64,000 bases of DNA from an uncultured Oscillospiraceae bacterium (GCA_902478785.1 CABSMJ010000002.1:1-64000), one strand, 5' to 3'. Positions 52,071-61,684 are shown, counted from the first letter of the stretch. Notes: generated by a model not told the origin, from the sequence alone. Numbers and translations: made by a program.

Positions 52071-52089
52071 GCGAATGCGGAAAGCGAAA

Positions 52090-52121
52090 AAGGGGGACGC
52101 CCTGCGGCGTCCCCCTTTTTT
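52090..52121. terminator. Terminator between rqcH and the DUF378 gene
   Basis: AAGGGGGACGCC pairs with GGCGTCCCCCTT around CTGC with a T run behind it on the plus strand. It may also serve the convergent small gene. Confidence 0.9.
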
Positions 52122-52136
52122 GATACACCCGTGGAA

Positions 52137-52352
52137 TCAGGCGTTGGCGGCGTGGCTCTCCTCCCGCTCCCGGAAGAGCAGGGTGATGCACCACAGGCCG
52201 GCAATACCCACCAGAGCGTAGATGATCCGGCTGAGCATGGACATCTGGCCGCCGCATAAAAAGGCCACCAGGTCAAAGCCGAACAGACCAATGCTGCCCC
52301 AGTTCAGGGCGCCCACAATGGTCAGGACCAGTGCGATCCTGTCGATAATCAT
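52137..52352 (-). CDS. DUF378 family small membrane protein
   Basis: This 71-residue protein begins MIIDRIALVLTIVGALNWGSIGLFGFDLVAFL, of which ALNWGSIGLF is the DUF378 signature. A second helix is LSRIIYALVGIAGLWCITLLF. The ribosome site GGAGGGATCC precedes the ATG. The family is widespread, and its function is unknown to me. Confidence 0.85.
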   Translation of the reverse strand: MIIDRIALVLTIVGALNWGSIGLFGFDLVAFLCGGQMSMLSRIIYALVGIAGLWCITLLFREREESHAANA

Positions 52353-52486
52353 AAGGATCCCTCCATTTTATTTGGAATTTGCGCTGGATAGGCTCTATTG
52401 TCTCCCACCGGCGTGAAAATATGCGGATAGGCGGAAAAATGCTAAAGCAGACCTGGAAAGAGACGGCAATTTTGCAAGAAAAATAA

Positions 52487-52515
52487 TTGAAAGGTGTGGG
52501 GTGCTGTGGTATAAT
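52487..52515 (+). promoter_or_regulatory. apgM promoter
   Basis: TTGAAA (52487-52492), 17 bases and TATAAT (52510-52515) form a strong promoter about 150 bases before the apgM start. I see no further gene or structured leader in between. Confidence 0.75.
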
Positions 52516-52668
52516 AGCCGCAATCTCCGCCGGCGGAGAGCGGGAAAACCCCGCTTCTGACCGGCGGTCTGGCCATTTGACCCGGAAATACCGGGTCAAT
52601 CAAACAAATGGGGAGAGGTGTGCGCCTTTCCCTCTGGATGCCCCACACATGGGAGATTGGAGAACGAC

Positions 52669-53910
52669 GTGAAATACTTACTGGTGATCGGCGATGGCAT
52701 GGCGGATAACCCCGTGCCGGAGCTGGGCGGCAAGACGCCGCTGCAGGTGGCGAAAAAACCCACCATTGACCGTTTGGCGGCCCGGGGAAAGATGGGCCAC
52801 GTGTGCAACTGCCCCAAGCCTTTGCCGGCGGGCAGTGAAACGGCCATTTTGTCTATTTTTGGCTGCGATCCCCTGCGTTATTTCACTGGTCGATCTCCCA
52901 TGGAGGCGGCAGCCTCCGGTATTGAGCTGGTACCCGGCGATGTGTGCTATCGCTGCAACATCATCACTCTGGAGGATAAGGACGGTCCCATGGAGGACAA
53001 GAAGATCCTTTCCCATAGCGCCGGCAGCATCGACGGCCCCTCTGCGCTGAAGGTGGTGGAGATCCTGGAGAGCGATCCCCGGTTCCGCAAGGCGGAGCAG
53101 GAGGCCAAGCTGGTGATCCACCCCTTCCCCGCTTTCCGCCAGCTGGCGGTCCAGTCTGGGCCCGACATCCGCGGTATCCGCCTGCTGCCGCCCCACGACC
53201 ATCTGGGCGAGGCGGCGGGCCCGCTGCTGCCCAGCGGCTGCGACAATGCCCAGGTGCTGCTGGACCTGATGCGCCTGGCCCATGAGATTTTGGACCAGCA
53301 TCCCTTCAATCAGGAGCGCCGGGCTGCAGGCAAGATGCCCGCCAACGGCATCTGGTTCTGGGCCGAGGGCACGGCGGTGGAGCTGCCCAGCTTTGTGGAG
53401 CAGTATGGCCACACCGGCGGCGTGATCTCCGCGGTGCCTCTGTGCCACGGCATCGGTGTCCTCCGGGGCTTGCAGATGATTGAGGTGGAGGGTGCCACCG
53501 GCGAGATCGACACCAACTTCGAGGGCAAGCTGGAGGCCACCTATGACCTGCTTCACACCGACGCGGACTTTGTCTGCCTCCATGTGGAGGCGCCGGACGA
53601 GTGCACCCACAACGGGGATCTGAAGGGCAAGATCCAGTCCATCGAGTGGATCGACTCCCGTATCCTGACGCCGCTGTTCCAGAGGCTGGACCAGGAGGGC
53701 ATGGAGTACCGGGTGCTGCTGCTGAGCGACCACAAGACCCTGACTTCCACCCGGGGCCATGACGGCGACCCGGTGCCCTTCCTGCTCTATGACAGCCGGG
53801 AGAATACCGGACGGGGCGGCATCTACGACGAGGATACCGGCATGGCCGGACCGGAGGTAGAGGCCGGCTGGCAGCTGATGGACTATCTCTTCGGCACCAA
53901 GAGCCTGTAA
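52669..53910 (+). CDS. apgM: 2,3-bisphosphoglycerate-independent phosphoglycerate mutase, archaeal type
   Basis: The 413-residue alkaline-phosphatase-superfamily protein starts at a GTG (MKYLLVIGDGMADNPVPELGGKT-like N terminus). The metal-binding Asp is in GDGMAD, the nucleophile Ser in GSETAILSIFG, and later ligands are in VHVEAPDECTHNGD and LLSDHKTLTSTRGHDGDPVPF. ApgM interconverts 3- and 2-phosphoglycerate. Some close relatives are annotated as homoserine kinases, so a secondary role cannot be ruled out. Confidence 0.9.
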   Translation: MKYLLVIGDGMADNPVPELGGKTPLQVAKKPTIDRLAARGKMGHVCNCPKPLPAGSETAILSIFGCDPLRYFTGRSPMEAAASGIELVPGDVCYRCNIITLEDKDGPMEDKKILSHSAGSIDGPSALKVVEILESDPRFRKAEQEAKLVIHPFPAFRQLAVQSGPDIRGIRLLPPHDHLGEAAGPLLPSGCDNAQVLLDLMRLAHEILDQHPFNQERRAAGKMPANGIWFWAEGTAVELPSFVEQYGHTGGVISAVPLCHGIGVLRGLQMIEVEGATGEIDTNFEGKLEATYDLLHTDADFVCLHVEAPDECTHNGDLKGKIQSIEWIDSRILTPLFQRLDQEGMEYRVLLLSDHKTLTSTRGHDGDPVPFLLYDSRENTGRGGIYDEDTGMAGPEVEAGWQLMDYLFGTKSL

Positions 53911-53954
53911 AGAGAGACTGTTCCATTGCAATTTTTGAAAAAGAAGGAATTACC

Positions 53955-55238
53955 ATGCATATAGATCCCCAGGCACCTGTCTTTGCGCCTGCCGACATTT
54001 TGCTGCCGGCAGGCGGCATTGACCTGACCAAGTGGGCCGTGGTGGCCTGCGACCAATTCACATCTCAGCCGGAGTACTGGGAGCGGGTGGAGAAGACCGT
54101 GGGCCAGGCACCCTCCACTCTGCGCCTTATTTTGCCCGAGGCTCAGCTCCATGACCGCAGCCTGGAGGCCCACATCAAAGCCATCAATGACGCCATGTAC
54201 CGCTATTTGGACCAGGGTGTGTTCCAGACCTTGCCCGGTGCCATGGTGTATCTGGAGCGGACCCAGTCCGACGGCTCCGTCCGCCACGGCCTGGTGGGCA
54301 TGGTGGACCTGGAGCAGTATGATTTCACCTCCGGCGCTTCCACTCTCATCCGAGCCACCGAGCGCACGGTGCTGGAAAGGATCCCGCCCCGGGTGCACAT
54401 CCGCCGGGATGCGCCCATTGAGCTGCCCCACGTTCTTTTGCTGATCGACGACCCAAAAGAGACCGTCATCGAGCCTCTCACTGCCGCTGCCGGCACCATG
54501 GAGCCGCTCTACGACTTCTCTTTGATGGAGGGCGGCAGCCAGCTGCGGGGCTGGCGCTTGAGACAACAGCAGATGGACGCTGTGACGGCGGCGCTGTCTG
54601 CCCTTGCTTCCCCGGAGGAGATGGAGCAGAAGTACGGTATGTCCGATGCTGCGCCGCTGCTTTTCGCCGTGGGAGACGGCAACCACTCTTTGGCGGCGGC
54701 CAAGGCCTGCTATGAGGAGGCCAAGAAAGGTGTACCTGAGAGCCAGTGGGCGGAGCTGCCCTGCCGGTATGCCCTGGTGGAGGTGGTCAACACCCACGAC
54801 GATGCTATCCAGTTCCATCCCATCCACCGGGTGCTCTTCGGCGTGGAGCCCCGGAAGGTGATCGATGCCTTCCGCCAGGCTTACCCCGATGCCTATGAGG
54901 GCCAGGGCGAGGGCCATACCATTCGATATGTCTGGGCCGGCGGCAGCGGCTACCTGACGGTGCCCCACCCGGTGTCCCAGCTGGCGGTGGGTACGCTTCA
55001 GAGCTTCCTGGACCGCTACCTGGAGGGCCACACGGGCGAGGTGGACTATGTCCACGGCAGCCGGGTCAGCGATGAGCTGGGGTCCCGGTCGGGCAACCTG
55101 GCCTTCGAGCTGCCGGCCATTGGCAAGGAGGAGCTGTTCCGCACCATTTTGACCGACGGCGTGCTTCCCCGCAAGACCTTCTCCATGGGCAGCGCCAGCG
55201 ACAAGCGCTATTATATGGAGGCCCGCCGCATCCGCTGA
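53955..55238 (+). CDS. DUF1015 family protein
   Basis: This 427-residue soluble protein has the DUF1015 core: FTSQPEYWERV, LFAVGDGNHSLAAAKACYE and VNTHDDAIQFHPIHRV. GDGNHS is the best conserved block. The family is common in anaerobes, lacks a clear biochemical role and is sometimes found near serine and phosphoglycerate metabolism genes. It lies 44 bases after apgM and may share its promoter. Confidence 0.85.
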   Translation: MHIDPQAPVFAPADILLPAGGIDLTKWAVVACDQFTSQPEYWERVEKTVGQAPSTLRLILPEAQLHDRSLEAHIKAINDAMYRYLDQGVFQTLPGAMVYLERTQSDGSVRHGLVGMVDLEQYDFTSGASTLIRATERTVLERIPPRVHIRRDAPIELPHVLLLIDDPKETVIEPLTAAAGTMEPLYDFSLMEGGSQLRGWRLRQQQMDAVTAALSALASPEEMEQKYGMSDAAPLLFAVGDGNHSLAAAKACYEEAKKGVPESQWAELPCRYALVEVVNTHDDAIQFHPIHRVLFGVEPRKVIDAFRQAYPDAYEGQGEGHTIRYVWAGGSGYLTVPHPVSQLAVGTLQSFLDRYLEGHTGEVDYVHGSRVSDELGSRSGNLAFELPAIGKEELFRTILTDGVLPRKTFSMGSASDKRYYMEARRIR

Positions 55239-55303
55239 GAGGCAGCCCTTTACAATTTTGAAAATCCGGCGGCCGGAAAGGCCGCTAACAGGAGGAATCA
55301 ACT

Positions 55304-55570
55304 ATGAGACCACGTTTGGCCCGGAAGATATTTTATATGATGATGGCCATTGGCTCCGTGCTGATGGCAGTAGGCATTGTCACGATGCTGTTACGGGATG
55401 AGATCGGACAGGGTACAGCTGCCTATGTGACATTTGCCGGAGCGGTTTTCGTCACTGTGGGTGCTGTAATCAACAACCTGTTCTATCGCTGCCCGGCCTG
55501 CCACCGCCTTGCGGGAAAGGGGCTGCATTGGAATGAAAAGTGCCCCTACTGCGGCAGAGAGCTGGACTGA
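55304..55570 (+). CDS. Small membrane protein with C-terminal zinc ribbon
   Basis: This 88-residue protein starts behind AGGAGGAATCAACT. Two membrane helices (IFYMMMAIGSVLMAVGIVTML and AAYVTFAGAVFVTVGAVINNLF) are followed by a cytoplasmic zinc ribbon with CPAC and CPYC. I know no function. The gene lies between the DUF1015 gene and ispE. Confidence 0.75.
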   Translation: MRPRLARKIFYMMMAIGSVLMAVGIVTMLLRDEIGQGTAAYVTFAGAVFVTVGAVINNLFYRCPACHRLAGKGLHWNEKCPYCGRELD

Positions 55571-55603
55571 GCGGCACTTTATGACGGCGGAAGGAGAGAT
55601 CAG

Positions 55604-56461
55604 ATGAGATCGATCACACTGGAAGCCCCCGCCAAACTGAATTTGACCTTGGACATTCTGCGCCGTCGCCCTGACGGCTATCACGAGATGCGCATGGTGA
55701 TGGGGAGCATTTCCCTCTGCGACCGTGTGACCGTGGAGCCGGCGGGCGACGGCTTCGTCCTGCGTGCCCGGGGCGTCACACTGCCGTCTGGTCGGATCAC
55801 CATGGAGCAGCGGGCGGCGGAGGCTTTCTTTGCCGCTTTGCACCGGCCTATGCCGGGCTTGGTAGTGACGCTGGAAAAACAGATCCCCGCCTATGCGGGC
55901 CTGGGTGGCGGCAGCTCCGATGTGGCAGCGCTGCTGCGGGCACTGCGACAGCTCTATGCGCCGGAAATGTCCACGGCGGAGCTGGAGCGCATCGGCCTCC
56001 AGGTGGGCAGCGACGTGCCCTACTGCGTCCGGGGCGGCACCTGCCTTGCGGAGGGCAGGGGAGAGGCGCTGACGGACCTGCCGCCGCTGCCGCCGTGTCC
56101 GGTGGTGGTGTGCAAGCCGGCCATCGACCTGCCCACGGCCCAGCTTTTTGCCCGGGTCCGGCCGGAGGCCTTTTCCCGCCGCCCGGATACCCAGGGAATG
56201 CTCCGGGCTCTTGGCTCGGGCAGCTTGGAGGCGGTGGCCCGGCAGCTGTGCAACGTCTTTGAGGAGGTGCTGCCTGCCGGTGCTGAGGCGGCAGTCAAGA
56301 CCATCAAGGGGCGGCTGCTGAATGGGGGAGCTTTGAACGCCGCCATGAGTGGCTCAGGCCCCACAGTGTTCGGCCTCTTTCCCGACTCCGAGACTGCGCG
56401 CCGGGCCTTTGAAGCCCTGCAAAAGGACTATCCGCAGACTTTTTTGGCACAAATTCTGTAA
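55604..56461 (+). CDS. ispE: 4-diphosphocytidyl-2-C-methyl-D-erythritol kinase
   Basis: This 285-residue GHMP kinase of the MEP isoprenoid pathway has an N-terminal APAKLNLTLDILRRRPDGYH block. The ATP-binding loop is IPAYAGLGGGSSDVAALL and the C-terminal motif is NAAMSGSGPTVFGLF. It phosphorylates CDP-methylerythritol. AAGGAGAGA precedes the ATG. Confidence 0.95.
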   Translation: MRSITLEAPAKLNLTLDILRRRPDGYHEMRMVMGSISLCDRVTVEPAGDGFVLRARGVTLPSGRITMEQRAAEAFFAALHRPMPGLVVTLEKQIPAYAGLGGGSSDVAALLRALRQLYAPEMSTAELERIGLQVGSDVPYCVRGGTCLAEGRGEALTDLPPLPPCPVVVCKPAIDLPTAQLFARVRPEAFSRRPDTQGMLRALGSGSLEAVARQLCNVFEEVLPAGAEAAVKTIKGRLLNGGALNAAMSGSGPTVFGLFPDSETARRAFEALQKDYPQTFLAQIL

Positions 56462-56466
56462 TTTGG

Positions 56467-56496
56467 GTATATTTTTTTGAAACGCCGTCCATACTT
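56467..56496 (+). promoter_or_regulatory. Sigma-F-like forespore promoter of spoIIR
   Basis: GTATA (56467-56471), a 15-base spacer and GTCCATACTT (56487-56496) match the sigma-F/sigma-G pattern (GYATA, 15, GGnnAnAnTR) at most positions. spoIIR is the classic early sigma-F target. Confidence 0.55.
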
Positions 56497-56563
56497 CCGT
56501 CAAATCTTCAGCGGAGCGAAGGCATAAAGCCCGGCTCTGCTTACATAGAAAGGGACGGAATGT

Positions 56564-57199
56564 ATGGAAAAGCGTTCACGGAAGGAAAACTGCCTGCGGA
56601 CTTTGGAGCTGGCTCTGGCCATTGCAGTGGCCTGTACGCTGCTGTGGGGTGCCTTGTCCTTGGGACGTCAGGAGGCCCTGGCGGACCGGATGGTGCGGCT
56701 CCATGTGCTGGCCAACTCCGACAGTGAGGAGGACCAGGCCCTGAAGCTGCAGGTCCGTGACAGCATCATCGGCTATGCAGAGGACATTCTGCGCTCTTCC
56801 CATGACCGGGAGGATGCAGCCAATCGTTTGGAGCAGGCCCTGCCGGAGCTGGAGAGCCTGGCAGCGGACACCATTGCCCAAAATGGCTATGACTACGCTG
56901 TGACAGCGGAGCTGACGGACACCACATTTCCCACCCGGGAATATGAGGACTTCACTCTGCCCGCCGGGGATTATCTGGCCCTGCGGGTGGTCATCGGCGC
57001 AGGGGAGGGGCACAACTGGTGGTGCGTGGTGTTCCCGCCTCTGTGCGCCCAGTCCACAGAGGACCTGAGCCAGACCGCCATGGCCGCCGGTCTCAGCGAC
57101 GACGACGTGGGTCTCATTACAGAGGAGGACCAGGGGTATGTGCTCAAGTTCAAATCCATTGAGCTGTGGGAGAGATTGAAGACCCTGTTGGGGAAATGA
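56564..57199 (+). CDS. spoIIR: Stage II sporulation protein R
   Basis: The 211-residue secreted protein has one N-terminal signal helix (ALAIAVACTLLWGALSL). The SpoIIR core reads RLHVLANSDSEEDQALKLQVRD, then YDYAVTAELTDTTFPTREYEDFTLPAGDY and GHNWWCVVFPPLC. It is made in the forespore and signals across the intermembrane space to SpoIIGA, which activates pro-sigma-E in the mother cell. Its presence shows that the organism belongs to a spore-forming lineage. Confidence 0.95.
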   Translation: MEKRSRKENCLRTLELALAIAVACTLLWGALSLGRQEALADRMVRLHVLANSDSEEDQALKLQVRDSIIGYAEDILRSSHDREDAANRLEQALPELESLAADTIAQNGYDYAVTAELTDTTFPTREYEDFTLPAGDYLALRVVIGAGEGHNWWCVVFPPLCAQSTEDLSQTAMAAGLSDDDVGLITEEDQGYVLKFKSIELWERLKTLLGK

Positions 57200-57202
57200 C
57201 AA

Positions 57203-57238
57203 AAAAGGTCCCGGACCAATATTGGTCCGGGACCTTTT
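57203..57238. terminator. Palindromic bidirectional terminator after spoIIR
   Basis: A perfect 36-base palindrome (18-bp arms starting AAAAGGTCCCGG) lies between the convergent spoIIR and SdpI-family genes. Confidence 0.9.
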
Positions 57239-57250
57239 GCGTTTGCTGAC

Positions 57251-57679
57251 TTACTGCCGGGAGTCAGACTGACCGGGCTCCTCCAGCGTGGTCTCGTCTG
57301 TGACGGGCGGGATGGCCTCCTGGGGGGCATCGATGTCCGGGCCGAACTTCCGCAGCAGAGCGCCGTCCACCGGGAACAGGGAGAAAGCGAACAGCACGCC
57401 CTGGAAAACAATGAGCCACAGGAGGAACATCTCATAGTATTTCCGACCAAACCACATGGCCGCCGCGGTCACCACCAGCAAAATCAGTCCGCTGCGGACC
57501 CAGGTCTTGCCGATATAGTGATGGGCATAGCGCCAGGTCTCCTCGCTGCGCAGCGACAGATCGGAGCGGAAGGCAAAAAATGCGTTTTTGTTGGCCGGGG
57601 GATGGCTCAGCCACCGCAGCCCAAGGAACAGCATGATGCAGGGTATCACCAAAGACGCGGCAAATAAAAGCCAGTACAT
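57251..57679 (-). CDS. SdpI-family membrane protein
   Basis: The 142-residue protein has three helices. The SdpI signature is NAFFAFRSDLSLRSEETWRYAHHYIGK between the first and second helix. The first helix is preceded by a very short N terminus, and the C-terminal tail is acidic. In Bacillus, SdpI is an immunity protein and signal receptor for the SdpC toxin, but most family members have no known role. No toxin gene is seen here. Confidence 0.82.
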   Translation of the reverse strand: MYWLLFAASLVIPCIMLFLGLRWLSHPPANKNAFFAFRSDLSLRSEETWRYAHHYIGKTWVRSGLILLVVTAAAMWFGRKYYEMFLLWLIVFQGVLFAFSLFPVDGALLRKFGPDIDAPQEAIPPVTDETTLEEPGQSDSRQ

Positions 57680-57762
57680 GGCACAATCACCTCAATTTTT
57701 CCTCAAAAATGCCTGAAAGCAGTACAATACAGTATACCACACTCCCGGGGCAGAAGCAAGCC

Positions 57763-57951
57763 TCACTTGGGCAGCAGAAACAGCTCCTCCACCGGCTGGC
57801 CCAGCAGTTGGGCCAGCCGCATGGCCAGGGTGGGGTCATACTTGTTGTTCTCGATGGCATTGATGGTCTGTCGGGTGACGCCCAGCTCCCGGGCCAGGTC
57901 CTCCTGCCGCAGACCTGCGGCCTTCTGAAACGCACGGATCCGATTCCCCAT
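57763..57951 (-). CDS. Xre-family helix-turn-helix regulator
   Basis: This 62-residue single-domain Cro/CI-type protein has its helix-turn-helix in LRQEDLARELGVTRQTINAIENNKYDPTLAMRLAQLL, the pattern of small YozG-like regulators. It starts three bases after the stop of a membrane protein gene, so the two are co-transcribed. This pairing is common in Firmicutes, where the regulator controls its own small operon. Confidence 0.85.
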   Translation of the reverse strand: MGNRIRAFQKAAGLRQEDLARELGVTRQTINAIENNKYDPTLAMRLAQLLGQPVEELFLLPK

Positions 57952-57954
57952 CCG

Positions 57955-58251
57955 TCACCTGCCCATGCGCCACAGCAAAAGGGTCCCCAACGCCAGAAAG
58001 ACCGCCGTCATGGCCCCGCATAAAAGGATTGAGGTCTGGCCGTTCTTGTCTCCGGTCCGCCACTTGCCGATCTGAACAGCCAGAAAATAGAGAAGGTTCT
58101 GGAAGATCAAAAGATAGGCGGGAGCCGTTATCCTCCCCGCCTGCACTCCGTCCCAGATGCTCCGGCCCGCCAGCGCCAGAACGGTGAAGGCCCAGGCCCA
58201 GCGGATGACGTTGTTGCTGATGTGCAGTTCCATCTCATCCATTTTTCGCAT
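57955..58251 (-). CDS. Small membrane protein paired with the Xre regulator
   Basis: This 98-residue protein starts at MRKMDEMELHISNNVIRWAW. It has about three hydrophobic segments (RWAWAFTVLALAGRSIW, YLLIFQNLLYFLAVQIG and LLCGAMTAVFLALGTLLLW). It precedes the Xre gene with a three-base gap. I do not recognise a catalytic motif. It resembles the membrane partner often encoded with YozG-type regulators. Confidence 0.65.
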   Translation of the reverse strand: MRKMDEMELHISNNVIRWAWAFTVLALAGRSIWDGVQAGRITAPAYLLIFQNLLYFLAVQIGKWRTGDKNGQTSILLCGAMTAVFLALGTLLLWRMGR

Positions 58252-58351
58252 TGCGGTACCTCTTTTCTCCGTTGAGGGGAGCAGGCCTTTGTGGTACAAT
58301 ACCTGTCAGATACGCATCACCCGCACAAAAGCGGAAGAGAGGAGAGACGGT

Positions 58352-61300
58352 ATGCTGGAGATCTGGATCGGGCGGGCCCGCACCGGCAAGTCAGGGCGGA
58401 TCCTGGAGCGAATCCGGGAGCTGGGAGATGAGTCGGAGCAGATTTTGCTGGTGCCGGAGCATGCCTCCCATCAGGCGGAGGTGGACCTGTGCGTCGCCTG
58501 CGGTGACGGGGCCTCCCGTCACGCGGAGGTGCTCAGCTTCCGCCAGCTGGGCACCCGGGTGCTGGCCCTTACGGGAGGCGCGGCGGAGGTGTCCCTGGAC
58601 CGGGGCGGCAAACTGCTGATGCTGGAGAAAGTGCTCCAGGAGCTCTCCCCGGCGCTGAAGGTCTATCGCCGCCCCTCCCAGAAGATCGGTTTTCTAGAGG
58701 GGCTCATGAGCCTGACCGACGAGCTGATGAGCTACGCCGTGGACCCGGCGGAGCTCTCCGCCCAGGCGGAGGATATCCCCGGCGCCATGGGGGACAAGCT
58801 GCGGGATCTGGGGCTCATCTATGGGGCCTATGAGTCCCGGCTCCATGGGGAGGGCCGGGACCTGCGGGACCGGATGCACAAGCTCAACGAGCACCTGGAG
58901 GAGTCGGGCTATGTGGACGGCAAGGACATCTTCATCGACGGCTTCACCTACTTTAACGGCCAGGAGCTGCGGGCTCTGGGGACCATGCTGCGCCGGGCCC
59001 GGTCGGTGACAGTGACGCTGCTGGGGGAAAAGACACGCCGCAGCGAGATCTTTGACGAGAGCCTGCGGACCCGGGAGGATCTGCTGCGCCTGGCCCGGGA
59101 GAATGGCCGGGAGGCAAAGGTCATTTGGTTTTCCCGGGAAAACCGGGGCCCCCTGGGGCATCTGGAGCGGAACTTCTTCGGCGGCAGCGAGCGCTGGGAG
59201 GGGCCGGCGGAGAACATCCGATTGCTCCAGGCCGGCACCAGCTTCACCGAGGTGGAGCAGGCGGCGGCGGAGATTCTGCGTCTGGTGGCCTCTGGCCGCT
59301 GCCGGTTCCGGGATATCACCGTGTCCGCCCGGAATCTGGAGGAGTACGAGGCCGCCATCGAGAGCGTCTTTGAGCGCTACGGCGTGCCGGTGTTCCTCAG
59401 CCGCCGCAGCGACATTCTGGAAAAGCCGGTATTGTCGCTGCTGGTGGGGGTGTTGGAGGCGGTGACCTCCGGCTTTGAGTATGAGGATATGTTCCGCTTC
59501 CTCAAGACGGGACTGGCGAGACTGACGGCGGAGGAGTGCGACCTGCTGGAGAACTATGTGCTGCGCTGGGACATCCGGGGCAGTATGTGGCTGCGGGACA
59601 CAGACTGGACCGCCAATCCCGACGGCTATGGCGCACCCTTCGGGGAGACCCAGACGGAAGTCCTGGGGGAGATCAACGCCCTGCGCCGCCGGGTGAGGGT
59701 GCCGCTCAAGACCCTCCACGACGGCCTGAAAGAGCACTCTGACGCAAAGGGAAAAGTGGAAGTGCTTTACAGATATCTGGAGGAGATCCAGCTGCCGGAG
59801 ACGCTGCAGGAGCGGCTCACCCAGCTCCAGGAGGTGGGGCAGCTGCAGCTGGCGGAGGAGTACGGCCAACTGTGGGAGATCCTCTGCGGCGTGCTGGACC
59901 AGTTCGTGGAGATCCTGGGTGACACGGAGCTGGACGCCGAGGAGTTTGCCCGGCTGCTGCGGCTGGTGCTGACCCAGTACAGCGTGGGCACCATCCCCGT
60001 GGCATTGGATCAGGTGACGGTCAGCGAGATCACCCGCAACGACCGCCACACGGTGCGCCATCTCTTCTTGCTGGGGGCCAATGACCATGTGCTGCCGGCG
60101 GTGGACCCGGGCAGCGGCCTTCTCAGCGAGGACGACCGGGAGGCCCTGGCTCTGCGGGGCATCCGTCTGGCCCCCACCGGCATGCACCAGTTCCATGTGG
60201 AGCTGCAAAATCTCTATGCCGCCCTGGCCCAGCCCACGGAGAGCCTTTCCATCAGCTACCCGGTCACCGATGTGACGGGGGCGGAGCTGCGGCCCTCCTT
60301 CGTGGTGGGCCGGATCCAGTCCCTCTTTCCTCAGGTGCGCCTGGAACGGGAAAGCCCTGACAAGGAATATCGCTATACAGCGATTGTGCCTGCATTTGAG
60401 GCGGCGGGACAGTGCCCCGGCGGCGCCCTGTGGCGCTATTTTGCCCAAAGGGAGGAGTATGCTCCCCGGCTGGCGGCCATGGAGCGGGGCGCCCACCTGG
60501 GCCGGGGCCATCTGAGCCCGGCAGCGGTGTCGGAGCTCTACGGCGAGCGCATCGCCATGTCCGCCTCCCGGATGGACGCCCTGCGCAAGTGTCACTTTGC
60601 CTACTTCATGCGCTATGGCCTCCGGGCCAAAAAGCGGGAGCCGGCAGCCTTTGACGCCCCGGAGATCGGCACCTTCCTCCACTACATCCTGGAGCACGTC
60701 ACCGCCGATGTGATGGCCAAGGGCGGCTTTGCCCAGGTGGGGCGTCAGGAGCTCCATCGCTTGGCGGGCGTGTACATCAAGGCCTATGTGGAGAAGGAGC
60801 TGGACAACTTCAAGGACCGCAGCGCCCGGTTCCGCTACCTCTTTGGGCGGCTGCGCCGGACGGTGCTGGCGGTGGTGGACGACGTGGCAGAGGAGCTCTC
60901 GGAGTCGGATTTCGTGCCTCTGGCCTTTGAGCTGTCCTTTGGCAGCGGCGGAGATCTGCCGGCGGTGACCATCACCGAGGAGGACACGGAGCTGCGCGTG
61001 ACGGGTAAGGTGGACCGGGTGGACGGCTGGCTCCACGACGGCAAGCTCTATCTGCGGGTGGTGGACTACAAGACCGGCCGCAAGAGCTTTGACCTTTCAG
61101 AGATCCGCTACGGCATCGGCATTCAGATGCTGCTCTACCTCTTCACCCTCCAGCGGGAGGGAAAGGAGCACTTCGGCCATGAGGTGGTGCCGGCAGGCGT
61201 GCTGTACCTGCCCGCCCGGGAGGCCATGCTCTCCATGGACCGCAGCGCCACGCCCCAAGAGGTCCAGAACGCCATCAGCAAAGAGCTGCGCCGCAGCGGC

Positions 61301-61684
61301 CTTGTGCTGGAGGCGCCGGAGGTGCTCCATGCCATGGAGCACAGCGCCCTGGAGGCGCCCCGGTATCTGCCATTGCGGGTAGGCAAGGACGGGGACATCC
61401 ACGGTGCTATCGCCTCGGCGGCCCGACTGGGCCAGCTGGGGCAGTATGTGGAGCGCCAGCTCCACCAGATCGCCCGGGAGATGCGTCAGGGCAACATTGA
61501 CGCCGATCCTTTCTGGCACAGCGACGACGACAACGCCTGCCGCTACTGCGACTACGCCTCCGCCTGCCACTTCCAGGAGGGGCGGGACGGCGACCGGCTC
61601 AACTGGCTGCGGCCGGTGCAGCCGGAGGAGTTCTGGCAGGAAGTGGAGAATACCACCCGGGAAGGAGGAGAGGACCATGTCTAA
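58352..61684 (+). CDS. addB: AddB subunit of the AddAB helicase-nuclease
   Basis: This 1110-residue protein processes DNA double-strand ends with AddA, in place of RecBCD. The N terminus has a helicase-like nucleotide loop (GRARTGKSGRILERI). The C-terminal nuclease domain has VVDYKTGRKSF. The four iron-sulfur cysteines are present: one in RKCHFAYFMRYGL and three in DNACRYCDYASAC. The start follows GAGAGGAGAGACGG. Its end overlaps addA by eight bases. Confidence 0.95.
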   Translation: MLEIWIGRARTGKSGRILERIRELGDESEQILLVPEHASHQAEVDLCVACGDGASRHAEVLSFRQLGTRVLALTGGAAEVSLDRGGKLLMLEKVLQELSPALKVYRRPSQKIGFLEGLMSLTDELMSYAVDPAELSAQAEDIPGAMGDKLRDLGLIYGAYESRLHGEGRDLRDRMHKLNEHLEESGYVDGKDIFIDGFTYFNGQELRALGTMLRRARSVTVTLLGEKTRRSEIFDESLRTREDLLRLARENGREAKVIWFSRENRGPLGHLERNFFGGSERWEGPAENIRLLQAGTSFTEVEQAAAEILRLVASGRCRFRDITVSARNLEEYEAAIESVFERYGVPVFLSRRSDILEKPVLSLLVGVLEAVTSGFEYEDMFRFLKTGLARLTAEECDLLENYVLRWDIRGSMWLRDTDWTANPDGYGAPFGETQTEVLGEINALRRRVRVPLKTLHDGLKEHSDAKGKVEVLYRYLEEIQLPETLQERLTQLQEVGQLQLAEEYGQLWEILCGVLDQFVEILGDTELDAEEFARLLRLVLTQYSVGTIPVALDQVTVSEITRNDRHTVRHLFLLGANDHVLPAVDPGSGLLSEDDREALALRGIRLAPTGMHQFHVELQNLYAALAQPTESLSISYPVTDVTGAELRPSFVVGRIQSLFPQVRLERESPDKEYRYTAIVPAFEAAGQCPGGALWRYFAQREEYAPRLAAMERGAHLGRGHLSPAAVSELYGERIAMSASRMDALRKCHFAYFMRYGLRAKKREPAAFDAPEIGTFLHYILEHVTADVMAKGGFAQVGRQELHRLAGVYIKAYVEKELDNFKDRSARFRYLFGRLRRTVLAVVDDVAEELSESDFVPLAFELSFGSGGDLPAVTITEEDTELRVTGKVDRVDGWLHDGKLYLRVVDYKTGRKSFDLSEIRYGIGIQMLLYLFTLQREGKEHFGHEVVPAGVLYLPAREAMLSMDRSATPQEVQNAISKELRRSGLVLEAPEVLHAMEHSALEAPRYLPLRVGKDGDIHGAIASAARLGQLGQYVERQLHQIAREMRQGNIDADPFWHSDDDNACRYCDYASACHFQEGRDGDRLNWLRPVQPEEFWQEVENTTREGGEDHV

